A DNA stretch of 64,000 nucleotides from Microbispora rosea subsp. aerata (GTDB lineage: Bacteria > Actinomycetota > Actinomycetes > Streptosporangiales > Streptosporangiaceae). The notes under the pieces were generated by a model. The model was not told the DNA's origin. It searched no databases and saw only the letters and a program-made list of their open reading frames with translations. The DNA is taken from the NCBI RefSeq assembly GCF_014647835.1, contig NZ_BMPY01000024.1, positions 45,772 through 109,771 of the forward strand. The letters run 5' to 3'. Numbering within the stretch: position 1 is the stretch's first letter; the number at the start of each line of letters is the position of its first letter. A program made the position numbers and the translations under genes. Of this stretch, positions 47,969-56,321 are shown one piece after another.

Positions 47969-48298
47969 GTGACCACCGACAGGAGACAGACCGCGGCCGA
48001 GTTCGGCGAGGCGGTCAACATGTCCGCGGCCGAACTGGAGCGCTGGCTGGGCGAGCAGCGGTCGAAGGAGGTCGGCGACAAGTCGGGCGGCGGCGAGTCC
48101 ACCGGTCACGAGTCCGGCCGGCACATCGTGGCCATCCTCCGCAAGCGCAAGGACGACCTGGACGACGAAGACTATGCGCACATGCGCAAGGTCGTCGGCT
48201 ATGTCCACCGGCACCTCGCTCAGCGTCCCTCCGGGGACGTGCGGGAGACCCGCTGGCGGTACTCACTGATGAACTGGGGCCACGACCCGCTGAAGTGA
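47969..48298 (+). CDS. DUF3140 protein
   Basis: 109 residues: FGEAVNMSAAELERWLGEQRS, GRHIVAILRKRKDDLDDEDY, MRKVVGYVHRHLAQRP and a C-terminal TRWRYSLMNWGHDPLK, all typical of DUF3140. The GTG start is one base after the DUF2945 stop, so the two are one operon. Function unknown; such proteins resemble DNA-binding or stress-associated factors, which I cannot confirm. Confidence 0.85.
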   Translation: MTTDRRQTAAEFGEAVNMSAAELERWLGEQRSKEVGDKSGGGESTGHESGRHIVAILRKRKDDLDDEDYAHMRKVVGYVHRHLAQRPSGDVRETRWRYSLMNWGHDPLK

Positions 48299-48444
48299 CC
48301 CCGGACGCGAGCACCCGCCCGGGGCGCCGCGCACCGCCCAGACAGGTTGGCGACCGGAAACCGAGCACGCGAACGTGTGCGACGGTCACACCCGCCATGC
48401 CGGGCTCCTGCCCCTCACCCGAACGTCTCCTCCCGGCTTGCGGC

Positions 48445-48624
48445 TCAGCGGAGCGTCTTCTTCCAGTGGAAGCCGCCGGGCAGATTCACAGTGAGCGTGC
48501 GGCGCCCGTCCGCCGTCTTCGTCACGCGGACGGCGCGTCCGCCGAAGCTGTGCCCGACACCACTACGCGAGAGGGTGATCCTGAACGGTCCTACTTTCAC
48601 CGCTTTTCGGTGGCCCCAGCCCAT
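48445..48624 (-). CDS. DUF4236-like small protein
   Basis: 59 residues: KAVKVGPFRITLSRSGVGHSFGG matches the DUF4236 opening (basic residues, GPFR, LSxSGxGxS), and the end is LTVNLPGGFHWKKTL. The ATG at 48624 has GGAGG five bases upstream, which decides the start over an upstream ATG. Function unknown. Confidence 0.75.
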   Translation of the reverse strand: MGWGHRKAVKVGPFRITLSRSGVGHSFGGRAVRVTKTADGRRTLTVNLPGGFHWKKTLR

Positions 48625-48844
48625 GAGTTCCTCCTGATCCTCCGTGCTCGCACGACTACCCCAGGAGACGATCAGCACACGGGATCGTTCCGTTTACTTC
48701 CGTTCCATCGGGTATAGCCCGAACGAGCTTTCCGGCCCGCCATGAGCGTGATCGAAATGCCGCCGGGCGGCGAAGGCTCATGATCCGACCCGACTTGCGG
48801 GGGTTTCGCCGAAGACCCCGCCCGAGATCGGAAGGAGCGATGAG

Positions 48845-49252
48845 ATGGGACACGCCGCAGCGATGCTGGACACCTATCCCGCCGACCTCGGTGGTGTGGA
48901 CAGGCAGGTGCTCGCGAAGTGCATCGAGGCCTGCTTCGACTGCGCCCAGACGTGTACGGCGTGCGCGGACGCCTGCCTCAGCGAGCACGCCGTGGCGGAA
49001 CTCGTCCGCTGCATCCGCACCGACCTCGACTGCGCCGACATCTGCGCGACGACGGGCCGGGTGCTGTCCCGGCACACCGGCTACGACGCGAACCTGACGC
49101 GGGCCCAGCTGGAGGCGTGCGCGCAGGCCTGCCGCAGTTGCAGCGACGAGTGCGCCCTGCACGCCCACATGCACGAGCACTGCCGCGTCTGCGCCGAGAC
49201 GTGCCGCCGATGCGCACACGCGTGCGACGAGCTGCTCGCCGCCCTCGGCTGA
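48845..49252 (+). CDS. Four-helix-bundle Cys-rich protein (DUF326, Csp-type copper storage)
   Basis: 135 residues with 18 or so cysteines spaced along four predicted helices: CIEACFDCAQTCTACADACL, CIRTDLDCADICATT, CAQACRSCSDEC and HCRVCAETCRRCAHACDELL. This is the pattern of cytosolic Csp3 copper-storage proteins that bind many Cu(I) ions inside the bundle. No signal peptide is seen. GGAAGGAG lies upstream. A role in copper buffering is inferred from the family. Confidence 0.9.
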   Translation: MGHAAAMLDTYPADLGGVDRQVLAKCIEACFDCAQTCTACADACLSEHAVAELVRCIRTDLDCADICATTGRVLSRHTGYDANLTRAQLEACAQACRSCSDECALHAHMHEHCRVCAETCRRCAHACDELLAALG

Positions 49253-49287
49253 ACGTTCGCCCGGCAGCCGGCGGGGCGCTTGTCCGC

Positions 49288-49303
49288 GCCGCCATCGGGC
49301 GGC
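49288..49303 (+). terminator. Short hairpin after the Csp-type gene
   Basis: GCCGCC-ATCG-GGCGGC, a 6-bp stem with a four-base loop, 35 bp after the stop codon. Confidence 0.5.
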
Positions 49304-49379
49304 TGGATGCACAGGCGGTGATCGTCTGTGAACTGTGCAATGTCATGAGAATGCGGGCGATCGTGTAAAAACGGTGCCT

Positions 49380-49880
49380 ATGGCAAAGGAACCGGACGAG
49401 GAGCCCACCGGCGACGATCTGGAGGCGGTCACCGCCGCCGTGATCACCGCTTCGCGCGTGCTCGTCGCGATCTCCGCGCGGTCGCTGGCCGCGGCAGAGG
49501 ACAAGGTCACCGTGCCGCAGTTCCGCATGTTGCTGGTGGTCGGGCAGGGCGAGACCAAGCTTGTGACGCTGGCCGAGAAACTGGGCGTGAATCCGTCGAC
49601 CGCCATGCGCATGGCCGACCGCCTCGCCGTCGCCGGACTGCTGCAGCGCGAGGTGAATCCGCACAACCGGCGCGAGACGCTGCTGCGGCTGACCGGCAAC
49701 GGACGGCGGATCGTGGACGAGGTCACCGCCCGTCGCAAGAAGGAGATCAGCGCGATCCTCACGCGGATGCCCGCGTCGCAGCGGCGGGCCCTCATCGTCG
49801 CGATGCGGGAGTTCAGCGACGCGGCGGGCGAGCCGACCGACTCCATCGCCTTCCCCCTCGGCTGGCCCGACCCCTCCTGA
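49380..49880 (+). CDS. MarR family transcriptional regulator
   Basis: 166 residues with a winged helix: VPQFRMLLVVGQGETKLVTLAEKL, GVNPSTAMRMADRLAVAGLLQR and RRETLLRLTGNGRRIVDEV. The ATG at 49380 is preceded by an AT-richer stretch (GTGTAAAAA) that may be a -10 element close to the start. Regulated genes are unknown; it is flanked by the Csp gene and a membrane protein gene. Confidence 0.85.
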   Translation: MAKEPDEEPTGDDLEAVTAAVITASRVLVAISARSLAAAEDKVTVPQFRMLLVVGQGETKLVTLAEKLGVNPSTAMRMADRLAVAGLLQREVNPHNRRETLLRLTGNGRRIVDEVTARRKKEISAILTRMPASQRRALIVAMREFSDAAGEPTDSIAFPLGWPDPS

Positions 49881-50120
49881 CCCCTCACCAGGCCCGAGCT
49901 CCGTGACCGGTCGGGCGGCCGTATCGGTTCGGCGGCCCGACCGCCCGCGAGACACCGGGACCCGCGGAAAGCCGCAGGCGCGTGCCCGCCTGCCCCCGCG
50001 AACGCGCGGCAGCCGGCGGTAGGTCAGCGGCCGAGGCGGGCAAGCCCCCTGAAGCCGCCGGGCGAAAGCGACACAATCTCCCCGTAACCAGCAGCCGAAG
50101 GCGCGGGACTGCCGGGGTGG

Positions 50121-50726
50121 TCAGCAGCCGGAGTCGGCGCAGGCGCCGGGGATCAGGCCGGGGGCGCCGTCGGCGAACTCCCCACCCTGGTCCTGACTCG
50201 CGCCGCCCTTCGAGGCCCCGCCCGCCTTGCTCGACGATCCGGACCCGGCCTTGGCCGCACCGGCGCCCTTGCCGCCGGAGGAGCCGCCGCCGGAGGACCC
50301 GGAGGCGGTGTCCGCGCCGCCCCCGGTGGGCGCCTGCGCTCCACCGGAACCGTCCCCACCGGCCTTGCCCGCGCCGGACCCGCCCGCGTCCTGGTCGGCC
50401 GGGCCCTGGTCCTCCGGGCCTTGCTTCGCCGAGTCCTGCGAGTTGTCTCCACCCTGCGCGTCGGCACCGGAACCGGTGGAACCGCCGTCCCGGGCGGGCG
50501 CGGCGGACTGCTGCGCGCCGCCCGCCGGGGGCGGGGTCGCGGGGCCCGTGCCGCCGCGCAGCGCGTACCCCGCTCCCCCGGCGGCCAGTACGGCGACCAG
50601 GGCCACGGCGGCGAAGACGAGGGGCTTTCTGTTCTTTCCTGTTGTGGGCCGCTCCGGCGAGCTGGAGAGCACTTCCTGCCGGAACCGATCATCCTGGCTC
50701 ATCTGCGAGGGGACGTGCCCGTGCAT
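50121..50726 (-). CDS. Single-pass membrane protein with Gly/Ser/Ala-rich extracellular tail
   Basis: 201 residues: a short cytoplasmic head (MSQDDRFRQEVLSSSPE), a basic patch and one membrane helix (about residues 36-56), then a 140-residue low-complexity Gly/Ala/Ser/Asp/Gln region ending with two cysteines. No domain is recognised. Type II topology with the tail outside is likely. The ATG at 50726 has GGGAG nine bases upstream and avoids an unlikely N-terminal extension. Confidence 0.65.
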   Translation of the reverse strand: MHGHVPSQMSQDDRFRQEVLSSSPERPTTGKNRKPLVFAAVALVAVLAAGGAGYALRGGTGPATPPPAGGAQQSAAPARDGGSTGSGADAQGGDNSQDSAKQGPEDQGPADQDAGGSGAGKAGGDGSGGAQAPTGGGADTASGSSGGGSSGGKGAGAAKAGSGSSSKAGGASKGGASQDQGGEFADGAPGLIPGACADSGC

Positions 50727-50838
50727 GTGAGACAACTCCCAGCGGTCGTTTCGGGGGAAACCTCCTCGGCTTCCGCGGGTGGCTGACCACCCTAGTCCCA
50801 CCGGCCGCGAAATCTCGCAAAAAGGCTCAGACGATCAT

Positions 50839-50855
50839 GAATTCCCCGGGGATTC
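50839..50855. promoter_or_regulatory. Inverted repeat between the membrane-protein and amidohydrolase genes
   Basis: GAATTCCCCGGGGATTC: GAAT-CCCC and GGGG-ATTC arms with one bulged T. It lies 29 bp downstream of the amidohydrolase stop and upstream of the membrane-protein gene, so it could be a terminator of the former or an operator of the latter. Confidence 0.35.
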
Positions 50856-50883
50856 CCAAACCACGGTCGCGACGCGTACCAGG

Positions 50884-52332
50884 TCAGCGACTGTGGGTCG
50901 CCGCGCTGCGGTAGTCGGTGTACGTGTAGGGGTTGTCGAGGATCTTCGTCTCGGGGATGTCGGGGTTCATCCCCTTCTGCCATGCCTCCTCGCCCAGCGT
51001 CGAACGCAGATATTCGACGGTCCGCTCCACCGCGCGGCGGGCCGCGGCGAGGTCCACACCGACCAGCCGGTGCTCGTGCTTCACGATGCGGCCGTTCACG
51101 AGCACCGTGTGCACGTCCCCGCGCTGCGCCTGGAACACCACGTGCCCGTACGGGTTGAGCAGCGGGAACGACACGGGCGACGCGTCGTTCTTGATGAGCA
51201 CGATGTCGGCCTTCCGGCCCGCCTCGATCCTGCCGAGGTCGTGGTCGCGGCCGATGGCGCGGGCCCCGCCGCGGGTCGCCCAGTCCACCACCTGGTCGGC
51301 ACGCAGGCTGCTGTGGGTGACCGTCTCCCCCTTGGCCTGCGCCTCCAGGTGCTCGCGGGAACGGTCGGCGCCGAGCGTGGCGCGCATCGCCGAGAACAGG
51401 TCGCCGCTCCACCAGACGCTGGTGTCCATCGACAGCGAGACCGGAATGTCGTGCGCCCGGATGGCCCAGGTGGGCGGGTAGCCCTGCCCCGCGCTCTGCT
51501 CGCTCTCCGTCGAGACCGAGATCGAGCCGCCGGTGGCCGCGATGCGATGGTAGGAGTCCGCCGACAGCGAGGCGGCGTGCACGTACACCGTCTCGGGTGT
51601 CATGAAGCCGTGCTCGTACATGAGCCGGATGCCGTCGTCGCCGGTCGCGCCCCACACCCCCGCGTGGGTCGTGACGGGGACGCCGAGGTCGCGGGCCACC
51701 TCGAAGGCCGGCTTCTCGGGGAACGCCGGGTCGCCGGTGACGTCGAAGGCGAGCTGGAAGCCCAGCATGTCGTCGCCGGTGATGCGGCGGCGGACGAAGT
51801 CGCGGAACTCCGGCGAGCCCGTCCACTCGGCGGGCGGCGCCTGGATGTTGCCGTAGGCCAGCACGAACCGGCCCGGCACCGCCTGCAGGGCGTCGACGGC
51901 CGCGTCGGCGTGGTCGACGGTCCGCAGCCCGTGCGACCAGTCCACGACCGTGGTGACGCCGGCGTCGATCGCCTCGATCGCGGCCAGCAGGTTGCCCGCG
52001 TACACGTCCTCGGGCCGCCACAGCTTGCCGTACTCGAGGTAATACCAGACGAAATATTGCGTCAGCGTCCAGTCCGCGCCGTAGCCGCGCATCGCCGTCT
52101 GCCACATGTGCCGGTGGGTGTCGATCATGCCGGGCATGACGATGCCGTCGGTGGCGTCGACGACGACGGCGCCGTCCGGCGCGGACAGATCCGGCCCCAC
52201 CTCCGCGATCCGGTCGCCCACGACGAGCACATCGGTGCGGGGCAGCACGCTGTGCCCGTCGTCCATCGGCAGCACCGTGCCGCCGCGCAGCAGCACGGGC
52301 CGGTCCTGCCCGAGATCGGTCGGCTCGTTCAT
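50884..52332 (-). CDS. Amidohydrolase family protein (cytosine/SAH-deaminase-like)
   Basis: 482-residue TIM-barrel metallo-hydrolase. Metal-binding motifs are GIVMPGMIDTHRHMWQT (HxH), a later His in VPVTTHAGVWG, a His in VYVHAASLS, and an Asp in SLSMDTSVWWSGDL; the C-terminal composite beta-sandwich contains GRIEAGRKADIVLI. It most resembles the subgroup of chlorohydrolases, cytosine deaminases and SAH deaminases. GAGGAG lies seven bases before the ATG. It is divergent from the CoA-transferase operon and may supply the pathway by deaminating or hydrolysing its substrate. Confidence 0.88.
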   Translation of the reverse strand: MNEPTDLGQDRPVLLRGGTVLPMDDGHSVLPRTDVLVVGDRIAEVGPDLSAPDGAVVVDATDGIVMPGMIDTHRHMWQTAMRGYGADWTLTQYFVWYYLEYGKLWRPEDVYAGNLLAAIEAIDAGVTTVVDWSHGLRTVDHADAAVDALQAVPGRFVLAYGNIQAPPAEWTGSPEFRDFVRRRITGDDMLGFQLAFDVTGDPAFPEKPAFEVARDLGVPVTTHAGVWGATGDDGIRLMYEHGFMTPETVYVHAASLSADSYHRIAATGGSISVSTESEQSAGQGYPPTWAIRAHDIPVSLSMDTSVWWSGDLFSAMRATLGADRSREHLEAQAKGETVTHSSLRADQVVDWATRGGARAIGRDHDLGRIEAGRKADIVLIKNDASPVSFPLLNPYGHVVFQAQRGDVHTVLVNGRIVKHEHRLVGVDLAAARRAVERTVEYLRSTLGEEAWQKGMNPDIPETKILDNPYTYTDYRSAATHSR

Positions 52333-52369
52333 CGTCGAACTCCTCACCTGTCCCACGGTCGAGTCACCC

Positions 52370-52539
52370 GTCCACATGGTCGAGTCCGCCTCGCCTCGCA
52401 CACGCGCGGCCTGTTCCCGGGTTCGGCATCGTGCCCGGCTCGGCTTCCTCTCCTGTCCACACGGTCGAGTCCGCCTCGCCTCGCACACGCGCGGCCTGTT
52501 CCCGGGTTCGGCATCGTGCCCGGCTCGGCTTCCTCTCCC
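52370..52539. repeat. Tandem duplication, two 85-bp units
   Basis: Units 52370-52454 and 52455-52539 differ at only two positions (T/C at the sixth-eighth base region and the last base). A partial third copy (CCACGGTCGAGTC) lies at about 52353-52365. The unit contains no obvious gene or promoter; it sits immediately upstream of the amidohydrolase start in the 442-bp divergent gap 52333-52774. The near identity implies a recent event. Confidence 0.9.
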
Positions 52540-52686
52540 TCGCACTGGCCGAAGCGCCCGAACCATCTCCGAACAATTGTCCGCTGTACGGTCACATCTG
52601 CTTACGCTGTTACTTTCCCCAGCGCCGCCCCCACTGTCAACCATCGATTTCTCGCCTAATCCTGTGACGAAGCACACGTTGGGCAT

Positions 52687-52714
52687 TTGCCAGAGCGGCC
52701 GCCTGTGTCAGAAT
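52687..52714 (+). promoter_or_regulatory. Candidate promoter of the CoA-transferase operon
   Basis: TTGCCA (52687-52692) and CAGAAT (52709-52714) with a 16-bp spacer. Transcription would begin at about 52721, inside the palindrome described next, giving a leader of about 55 bases with GGAAGGGGAG before the ATG. Confidence 0.45.
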
Positions 52715-52720
52715 CACTAC

Positions 52721-52736
52721 ACGGACCGATGTCCGT
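52721..52736. promoter_or_regulatory. Palindromic candidate operator, copy 1 (ACGGAC-N4-GTCCGT)
   Basis: Perfect 6-4-6 inverted repeat ACGGAC-CGAT-GTCCGT over the expected start site, followed by another half-site CGGACA at 52741-52746. A second palindrome of the same core is upstream of iclR (58502-58517). Position suits a repressor, most simply the clustered IclR protein. Confidence 0.55.
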
Positions 52737-52774
52737 TGAGCGGACATGCTGTTACAGCAGGGAAGGGGAGCCGG

Positions 52775-53956
52775 ATGACAGACGACACCGCGCCCGATCG
52801 CGGAGGCGGGCCGCTGTCAGGCGTGCTGGTGGCCGACTTCTCGCGGGTCCTGGCCGGGCCGTACGCCACGATGCTGCTGGCCGACATGGGCGCCGAGGTC
52901 GTCAAGGTCGAAGGGCCCAAGGGAGACGACACCCGCACCTGGATGCCGCCCGTACGCGGCGACGTGTCGACGTACTACCTGGGAGTCAACCGGGGCAAGC
53001 GCTCGATCGCGCTCGACCTGCGGGACGAGGAGGACGCCCGGGTGGCCCGGGAGCTGGCCCGCCGCGCCGACGTGCTGGTGGAGAACTTCAAGCCGGGCGG
53101 GCTCGCCAAGTTCGGGCTCGACTACGCCGCGGTGAGCGCGGCCAACCCCGGCGTGGTGTACGCCTCGATCAGCGGGTTCGGCTCCGGCGCGGGCCGCGAC
53201 GTGCCCGGCTACGACCTGATGGTGCAGGCCATTTCGGGGCTGATGAGCCTCACCGGCGACCCCGACGGGCCGCCGTACCGCGCGGGGATCTCGGTCTTCG
53301 ACGTGATGGCGGGCAACCACGCCGTCATCGGCATCCTCGCCGCTCTGCGCCACCGCGACAAGACCGGGCAGGGCCAGCACGTCGAGGTCAACCTGCTGTC
53401 CTCGGCGCTGACCGGCCTGGTCAACCACAGCTCCGCGTACGTCGCCGGCGGCGTCGTCCCCTACCGCATGGGCAACGCCCACCCGAGCGTGTTCCCCTAC
53501 GAGCCGCTGCCCACCGCCGACAACGACCTCATCGTGGCGGCCGGCAACGACGGGCAGTTCCGCAAGCTGTGCCAGGTGCTCGGCATCCCGGAGGTCGCCG
53601 ACGACCCGCGCTTCGCGCGCATGGCCGACCGTACGGCGCGGCGGGAGGAGCTGCGGCCGATCCTGGTCGAACGGCTCGCCACGCGCGGCGCGCTGGAGTG
53701 GTTCGACCTGCTGGTCGCGGCGGGGGTGCCGTGCGGGCCGATCAACACCATCGACGGGGGTTTCGCGATGGCCGAGCGCTTCGGGCTCGACCCCATCGTG
53801 GAGGTGGGCGAGGGCGACCGCGCGGTGCCGACCACCCGCCACCCGATCCGGTTTTCCGCGACCCCCGTCACCTATCGGCTTCCGCCGCCCGAACTGGACG
53901 AGCACGGGGACGAGCTGCGCACGTGGCTGTCCCGGGAGGAGGACGACGATGTCTGA
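52775..53956 (+). CDS. CaiB/BaiF (class III) CoA-transferase
   Basis: 393 residues. Family landmarks are GVLVADFSRVLAGPYATMLLADMGAEVVKVE, NRGKRSIALDL, ADVLVENFKPGGLAKFGLDY, SISGFG and PGYDLMVQAISGLMSLTG, whose Asp corresponds to the catalytic aspartate forming the acyl anhydride. Class III enzymes move CoA between carboxylic acids. The substrate here is probably a di- or tricarboxylate from the clustered ring-cleavage route. The ATG at 52775 has GGAAGGGGAG upstream; its stop overlaps the next gene by eight bases. Confidence 0.92.
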   Translation: MTDDTAPDRGGGPLSGVLVADFSRVLAGPYATMLLADMGAEVVKVEGPKGDDTRTWMPPVRGDVSTYYLGVNRGKRSIALDLRDEEDARVARELARRADVLVENFKPGGLAKFGLDYAAVSAANPGVVYASISGFGSGAGRDVPGYDLMVQAISGLMSLTGDPDGPPYRAGISVFDVMAGNHAVIGILAALRHRDKTGQGQHVEVNLLSSALTGLVNHSSAYVAGGVVPYRMGNAHPSVFPYEPLPTADNDLIVAAGNDGQFRKLCQVLGIPEVADDPRFARMADRTARREELRPILVERLATRGALEWFDLLVAAGVPCGPINTIDGGFAMAERFGLDPIVEVGEGDRAVPTTRHPIRFSATPVTYRLPPPELDEHGDELRTWLSREEDDDV

Positions 53957-54770
53957 CCGCCCGGAGATGATCGAGCGGCCGTCGTACCCGACGGCGCTGG
54001 GGGCGTCGTCGCCGAAGTCGATCACCTTGCTCGGCCGCGACCTCGCCGAGGACGTGATGGGGAAGGTCGGGTTCGGCGAGCTGGCGTTCTGGCTCGCCGC
54101 CCAGCGGCGGCCCACCCCGGGCGAGACCCGCGTGTTCGAGGCGGTGCTCGCCGCGCTGGCCGACCACGGGTTCACCCCGACCGCGATCGTGACCCGGCTG
54201 ACGTACCTGTCCGCGCCCGACTCGATCCAGGGCGCGCTCGCGGCCGGGCTGCTCGGCGGCGGCTCGCGCTTCCTCGGCGTGACCGAGGACAGCGGCCGTT
54301 TCCTGCACGAGGTGCTGGCCGCGCACGAGGGCCCGCTGCCGGCCGACGACGCCGGCTGGGACGCCCTGGCCCTGGAGACCGTACGGGACCGGCGGCGGGC
54401 GCGGCGGTTCATCCCCGGCCTCGGCCACCACGTGCACAAGGAGGGCGACCCCCGCACCCCCCGGCTCATGGAGATCGCCGCCGAGGAGGGCCTGTTCGGG
54501 CCGCACCTGTCGCTGTTCGCCGCGATCGGCCGCGTGCACCCCCAGGTGCTGGGCAAGACGCTCCCGCTCAACGGCGCGGGCGTCTGCGGCGCCGCGCTGG
54601 CCGACCTCGGCCTGCCGCTGGAGCTGCTGCGCGGCTTCGCCCTGCTCGCCCGTACGGCCGGCCTGATCGGGCAACTCGCCGAAGAGCTGCGCCGCCCGGT
54701 GGCCAACGAGATCTTCCTGTCGGTCGACCTCAACAACAGGCCCGTCGACCCCGAGCCCTACACCCCCTGA
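53949..54770 (+). CDS. Citryl-CoA lyase/citrate synthase-like protein with altered catalytic residues
   Basis: 273 residues of the citrate-synthase fold. ALADHGFTPTAIVTRLT and GLLGGGSRF align with the LADHGPAVSGA and GLLTIGDRF parts of the citryl-CoA-lyase module of ATP-citrate lyase, and IPGLGHHVHKEGDPRTPRL corresponds to the GHRV region that holds a catalytic His. The position of the catalytic Asp (NVDG) reads PLNG here, so Asp becomes Asn. It overlaps the CoA-transferase gene (ATGTCTGA), so it probably cleaves the CoA ester made by that enzyme. Chemistry and substrate are inferred. Confidence 0.8.
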   Translation: MSDRPEMIERPSYPTALGASSPKSITLLGRDLAEDVMGKVGFGELAFWLAAQRRPTPGETRVFEAVLAALADHGFTPTAIVTRLTYLSAPDSIQGALAAGLLGGGSRFLGVTEDSGRFLHEVLAAHEGPLPADDAGWDALALETVRDRRRARRFIPGLGHHVHKEGDPRTPRLMEIAAEEGLFGPHLSLFAAIGRVHPQVLGKTLPLNGAGVCGAALADLGLPLELLRGFALLARTAGLIGQLAEELRRPVANEIFLSVDLNNRPVDPEPYTP

Positions 54771-54787
54771 CGCCCCTGGAGGTTCGC

Positions 54788-55651
54788 ATGGCTGAACTGG
54801 TCGCGGTGATCGCGTCCACCCACCATCCGTTCTACTACCGCGCCAGCACGGCCACCGGCGAGGACCGCCCGCCGTTCGCCGACGAGTGGGTGCGCAAGGT
54901 CGAGGCGTTCCGGGAGACGCTGACCAAGGCGCGGCCCGACGTGCTGGTCATGGTCGGCTCGGACCACTTCCACCAGCTCTGGCTCGACAACATGCCGCAG
55001 TTCCTCGTCGGCAAGGCGCCGTTCTACGACGCGAACTGGTACAACGAGGAACGCGAGTTCGGCCTGCCGCGCATGTTCTTCACCGGCCAGGAGGACCTGT
55101 CGGCGTACATCCTGCGGGAGGGCCTGGACGCGGGGTTCGACCTCGCCTTCTCCAACGAGCTGCGGATCGACCACTCGATCACCTGCCCGATCATCACGCT
55201 CCGGCCGCAGAACGACCTGCCGATCGTGCCGATCTACACCAACATCTTCGCCCCGCCGCTGCCGCAGCCGAAGCGGTTCGTGCAGCTCGGCCGTACGATC
55301 CGCGAGCTGGTGGAGTCGTGGCCGTCCGACAAGCGGGTGGCGGTGATCGGCACCGGGCACCTGTCGCTGGAGCTCGGCGGGCCGCGCCAGTTCGGCCCGC
55401 ACGGGCCGGACCCCGAGTTCGACCGCAAGGCCGTCGAGTGGATCTCCTCGGGCGACATCGAGGGCTGCCTGTCGGAGGTCACGCTCGAAAGCCTCCACCT
55501 GCCCGGCAACGCCACCCACGGCTTCATGGACTTCATGCTGATGATGGGCGTGGCCGGTGAAGGGGCCAAGGCCGACTACGTCGACACCTACGACCTGTTC
55601 CACACGATGGAGGCCTACTTCACCTGGTACCCCAACGGAGGCGTGGCGTGA
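54788..55651 (+). CDS. Class III extradiol ring-cleavage dioxygenase, LigB-type catalytic subunit
   Basis: 287 residues. Likely Fe(II) ligands and acid-base residues are in VIASTHHPFYY, MVGSDHFHQLW and VIGTGHLSLELGG, as in the LigB superfamily (protocatechuate 4,5-dioxygenase beta, gallate dioxygenase). It opens a catecholic ring next to the diol. The start is ATG with GGAGG upstream, 17 bp after the lyase gene. Substrate might be protocatechuate, gallate or a methylated derivative; the sequence alone does not decide. Confidence 0.88.
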   Translation: MAELVAVIASTHHPFYYRASTATGEDRPPFADEWVRKVEAFRETLTKARPDVLVMVGSDHFHQLWLDNMPQFLVGKAPFYDANWYNEEREFGLPRMFFTGQEDLSAYILREGLDAGFDLAFSNELRIDHSITCPIITLRPQNDLPIVPIYTNIFAPPLPQPKRFVQLGRTIRELVESWPSDKRVAVIGTGHLSLELGGPRQFGPHGPDPEFDRKAVEWISSGDIEGCLSEVTLESLHLPGNATHGFMDFMLMMGVAGEGAKADYVDTYDLFHTMEAYFTWYPNGGVA

Positions 55652-56007
55652 GCAAGTACCTGATGAACAAGTTCCTGTTCACCGTCGACCGCGATCCGGA
55701 ACTGGTCGAGCGCTACCGCGAGGACCCCCGCGGCACGGTGGAGTGGTGGGAGGCCGAGTGCGCCAACAAGCTGCTGAGCTGTCACGGCGGCGAAGCGTCC
55801 ACCTGGCTGCGGTTCGACGACGTCGAGCGCGAGGCCCTGGCCGCGCACGACTATCCGAAGCTGTTCGAGCTGGGCGCGCACCCGTTCCTCACGCTCACGC
55901 TGTTCATCGCGATGTTCGAGCGCGACTACGAGCCGCTGGGCTTCCAGACCGAGTACGCCCGGCGGCTGGCCCACGCGACGCTGCCGTACCCCGACATCGC
56001 GACCTGA
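55648..56007 (+). CDS. Extradiol dioxygenase small subunit, LigA-type
   Basis: 119 residues, all-helical: MNKFLFTVDRDPELVERYRED, LLSCHGGEASTWLRFDD and AHPFLTLTLFIAMFERDYEPLGF resemble the LigA subunit that caps the active site of LigB. It begins with a GTG that overlaps the ligB-type stop (GTGA). The order B then A is the reverse of the usual ligAB. Confidence 0.82.
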   Translation: MSKYLMNKFLFTVDRDPELVERYREDPRGTVEWWEAECANKLLSCHGGEASTWLRFDDVEREALAAHDYPKLFELGAHPFLTLTLFIAMFERDYEPLGFQTEYARRLAHATLPYPDIAT

Positions 56008-56321
56008 CGACCTGACCCGCCCGCGACGGCAGGCGGGCCGGGGGCGGCGAGGGGCCGGGCACGCCGTGCGGGGCAAGCCCGGCGGCCCTCGCCGCGACGC
56101 ACCCGGCGGGCCCAGCGGGGTCGCGTGTCGTGACACGGCAGGCCGAACGGCCACGCCCGAGAGGTACGGTAGGCACGCGACACCGCGAGCCACGGCGATG
56201 CCCGGCGACACGTGACCCCGCAGGACGGTGCGCCTTATCGGTCCCCGGGATGACACACCGGGTTTCAGCAGGCGAGCGACACCCGGGACCGGACGACGCT
56301 CAAGGCCGAGGAGGGATGGGG
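56008..56321. other. Intergenic region, LigA-type to oxidoreductase
   Basis: 314 bp. It contains a weak hairpin (CCCGCC at 56016-56021 with GGCGGG at 56032-56037) after the LigA-type gene, and a perfect 6-2-6 palindrome CGTGTC-GT-GACACG at 56124-56137, a candidate operator. No gene seen. Confidence 0.5.
56124..56137. promoter_or_regulatory. Palindrome CGTGTC-GT-GACACG
   Basis: Perfect inverted repeat 185 bp upstream of the oxidoreductase start. It differs from the CGGAC-N4-GTCCG motif, so it may be bound by another regulator or be fortuitous in GC-rich DNA. Confidence 0.35.
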
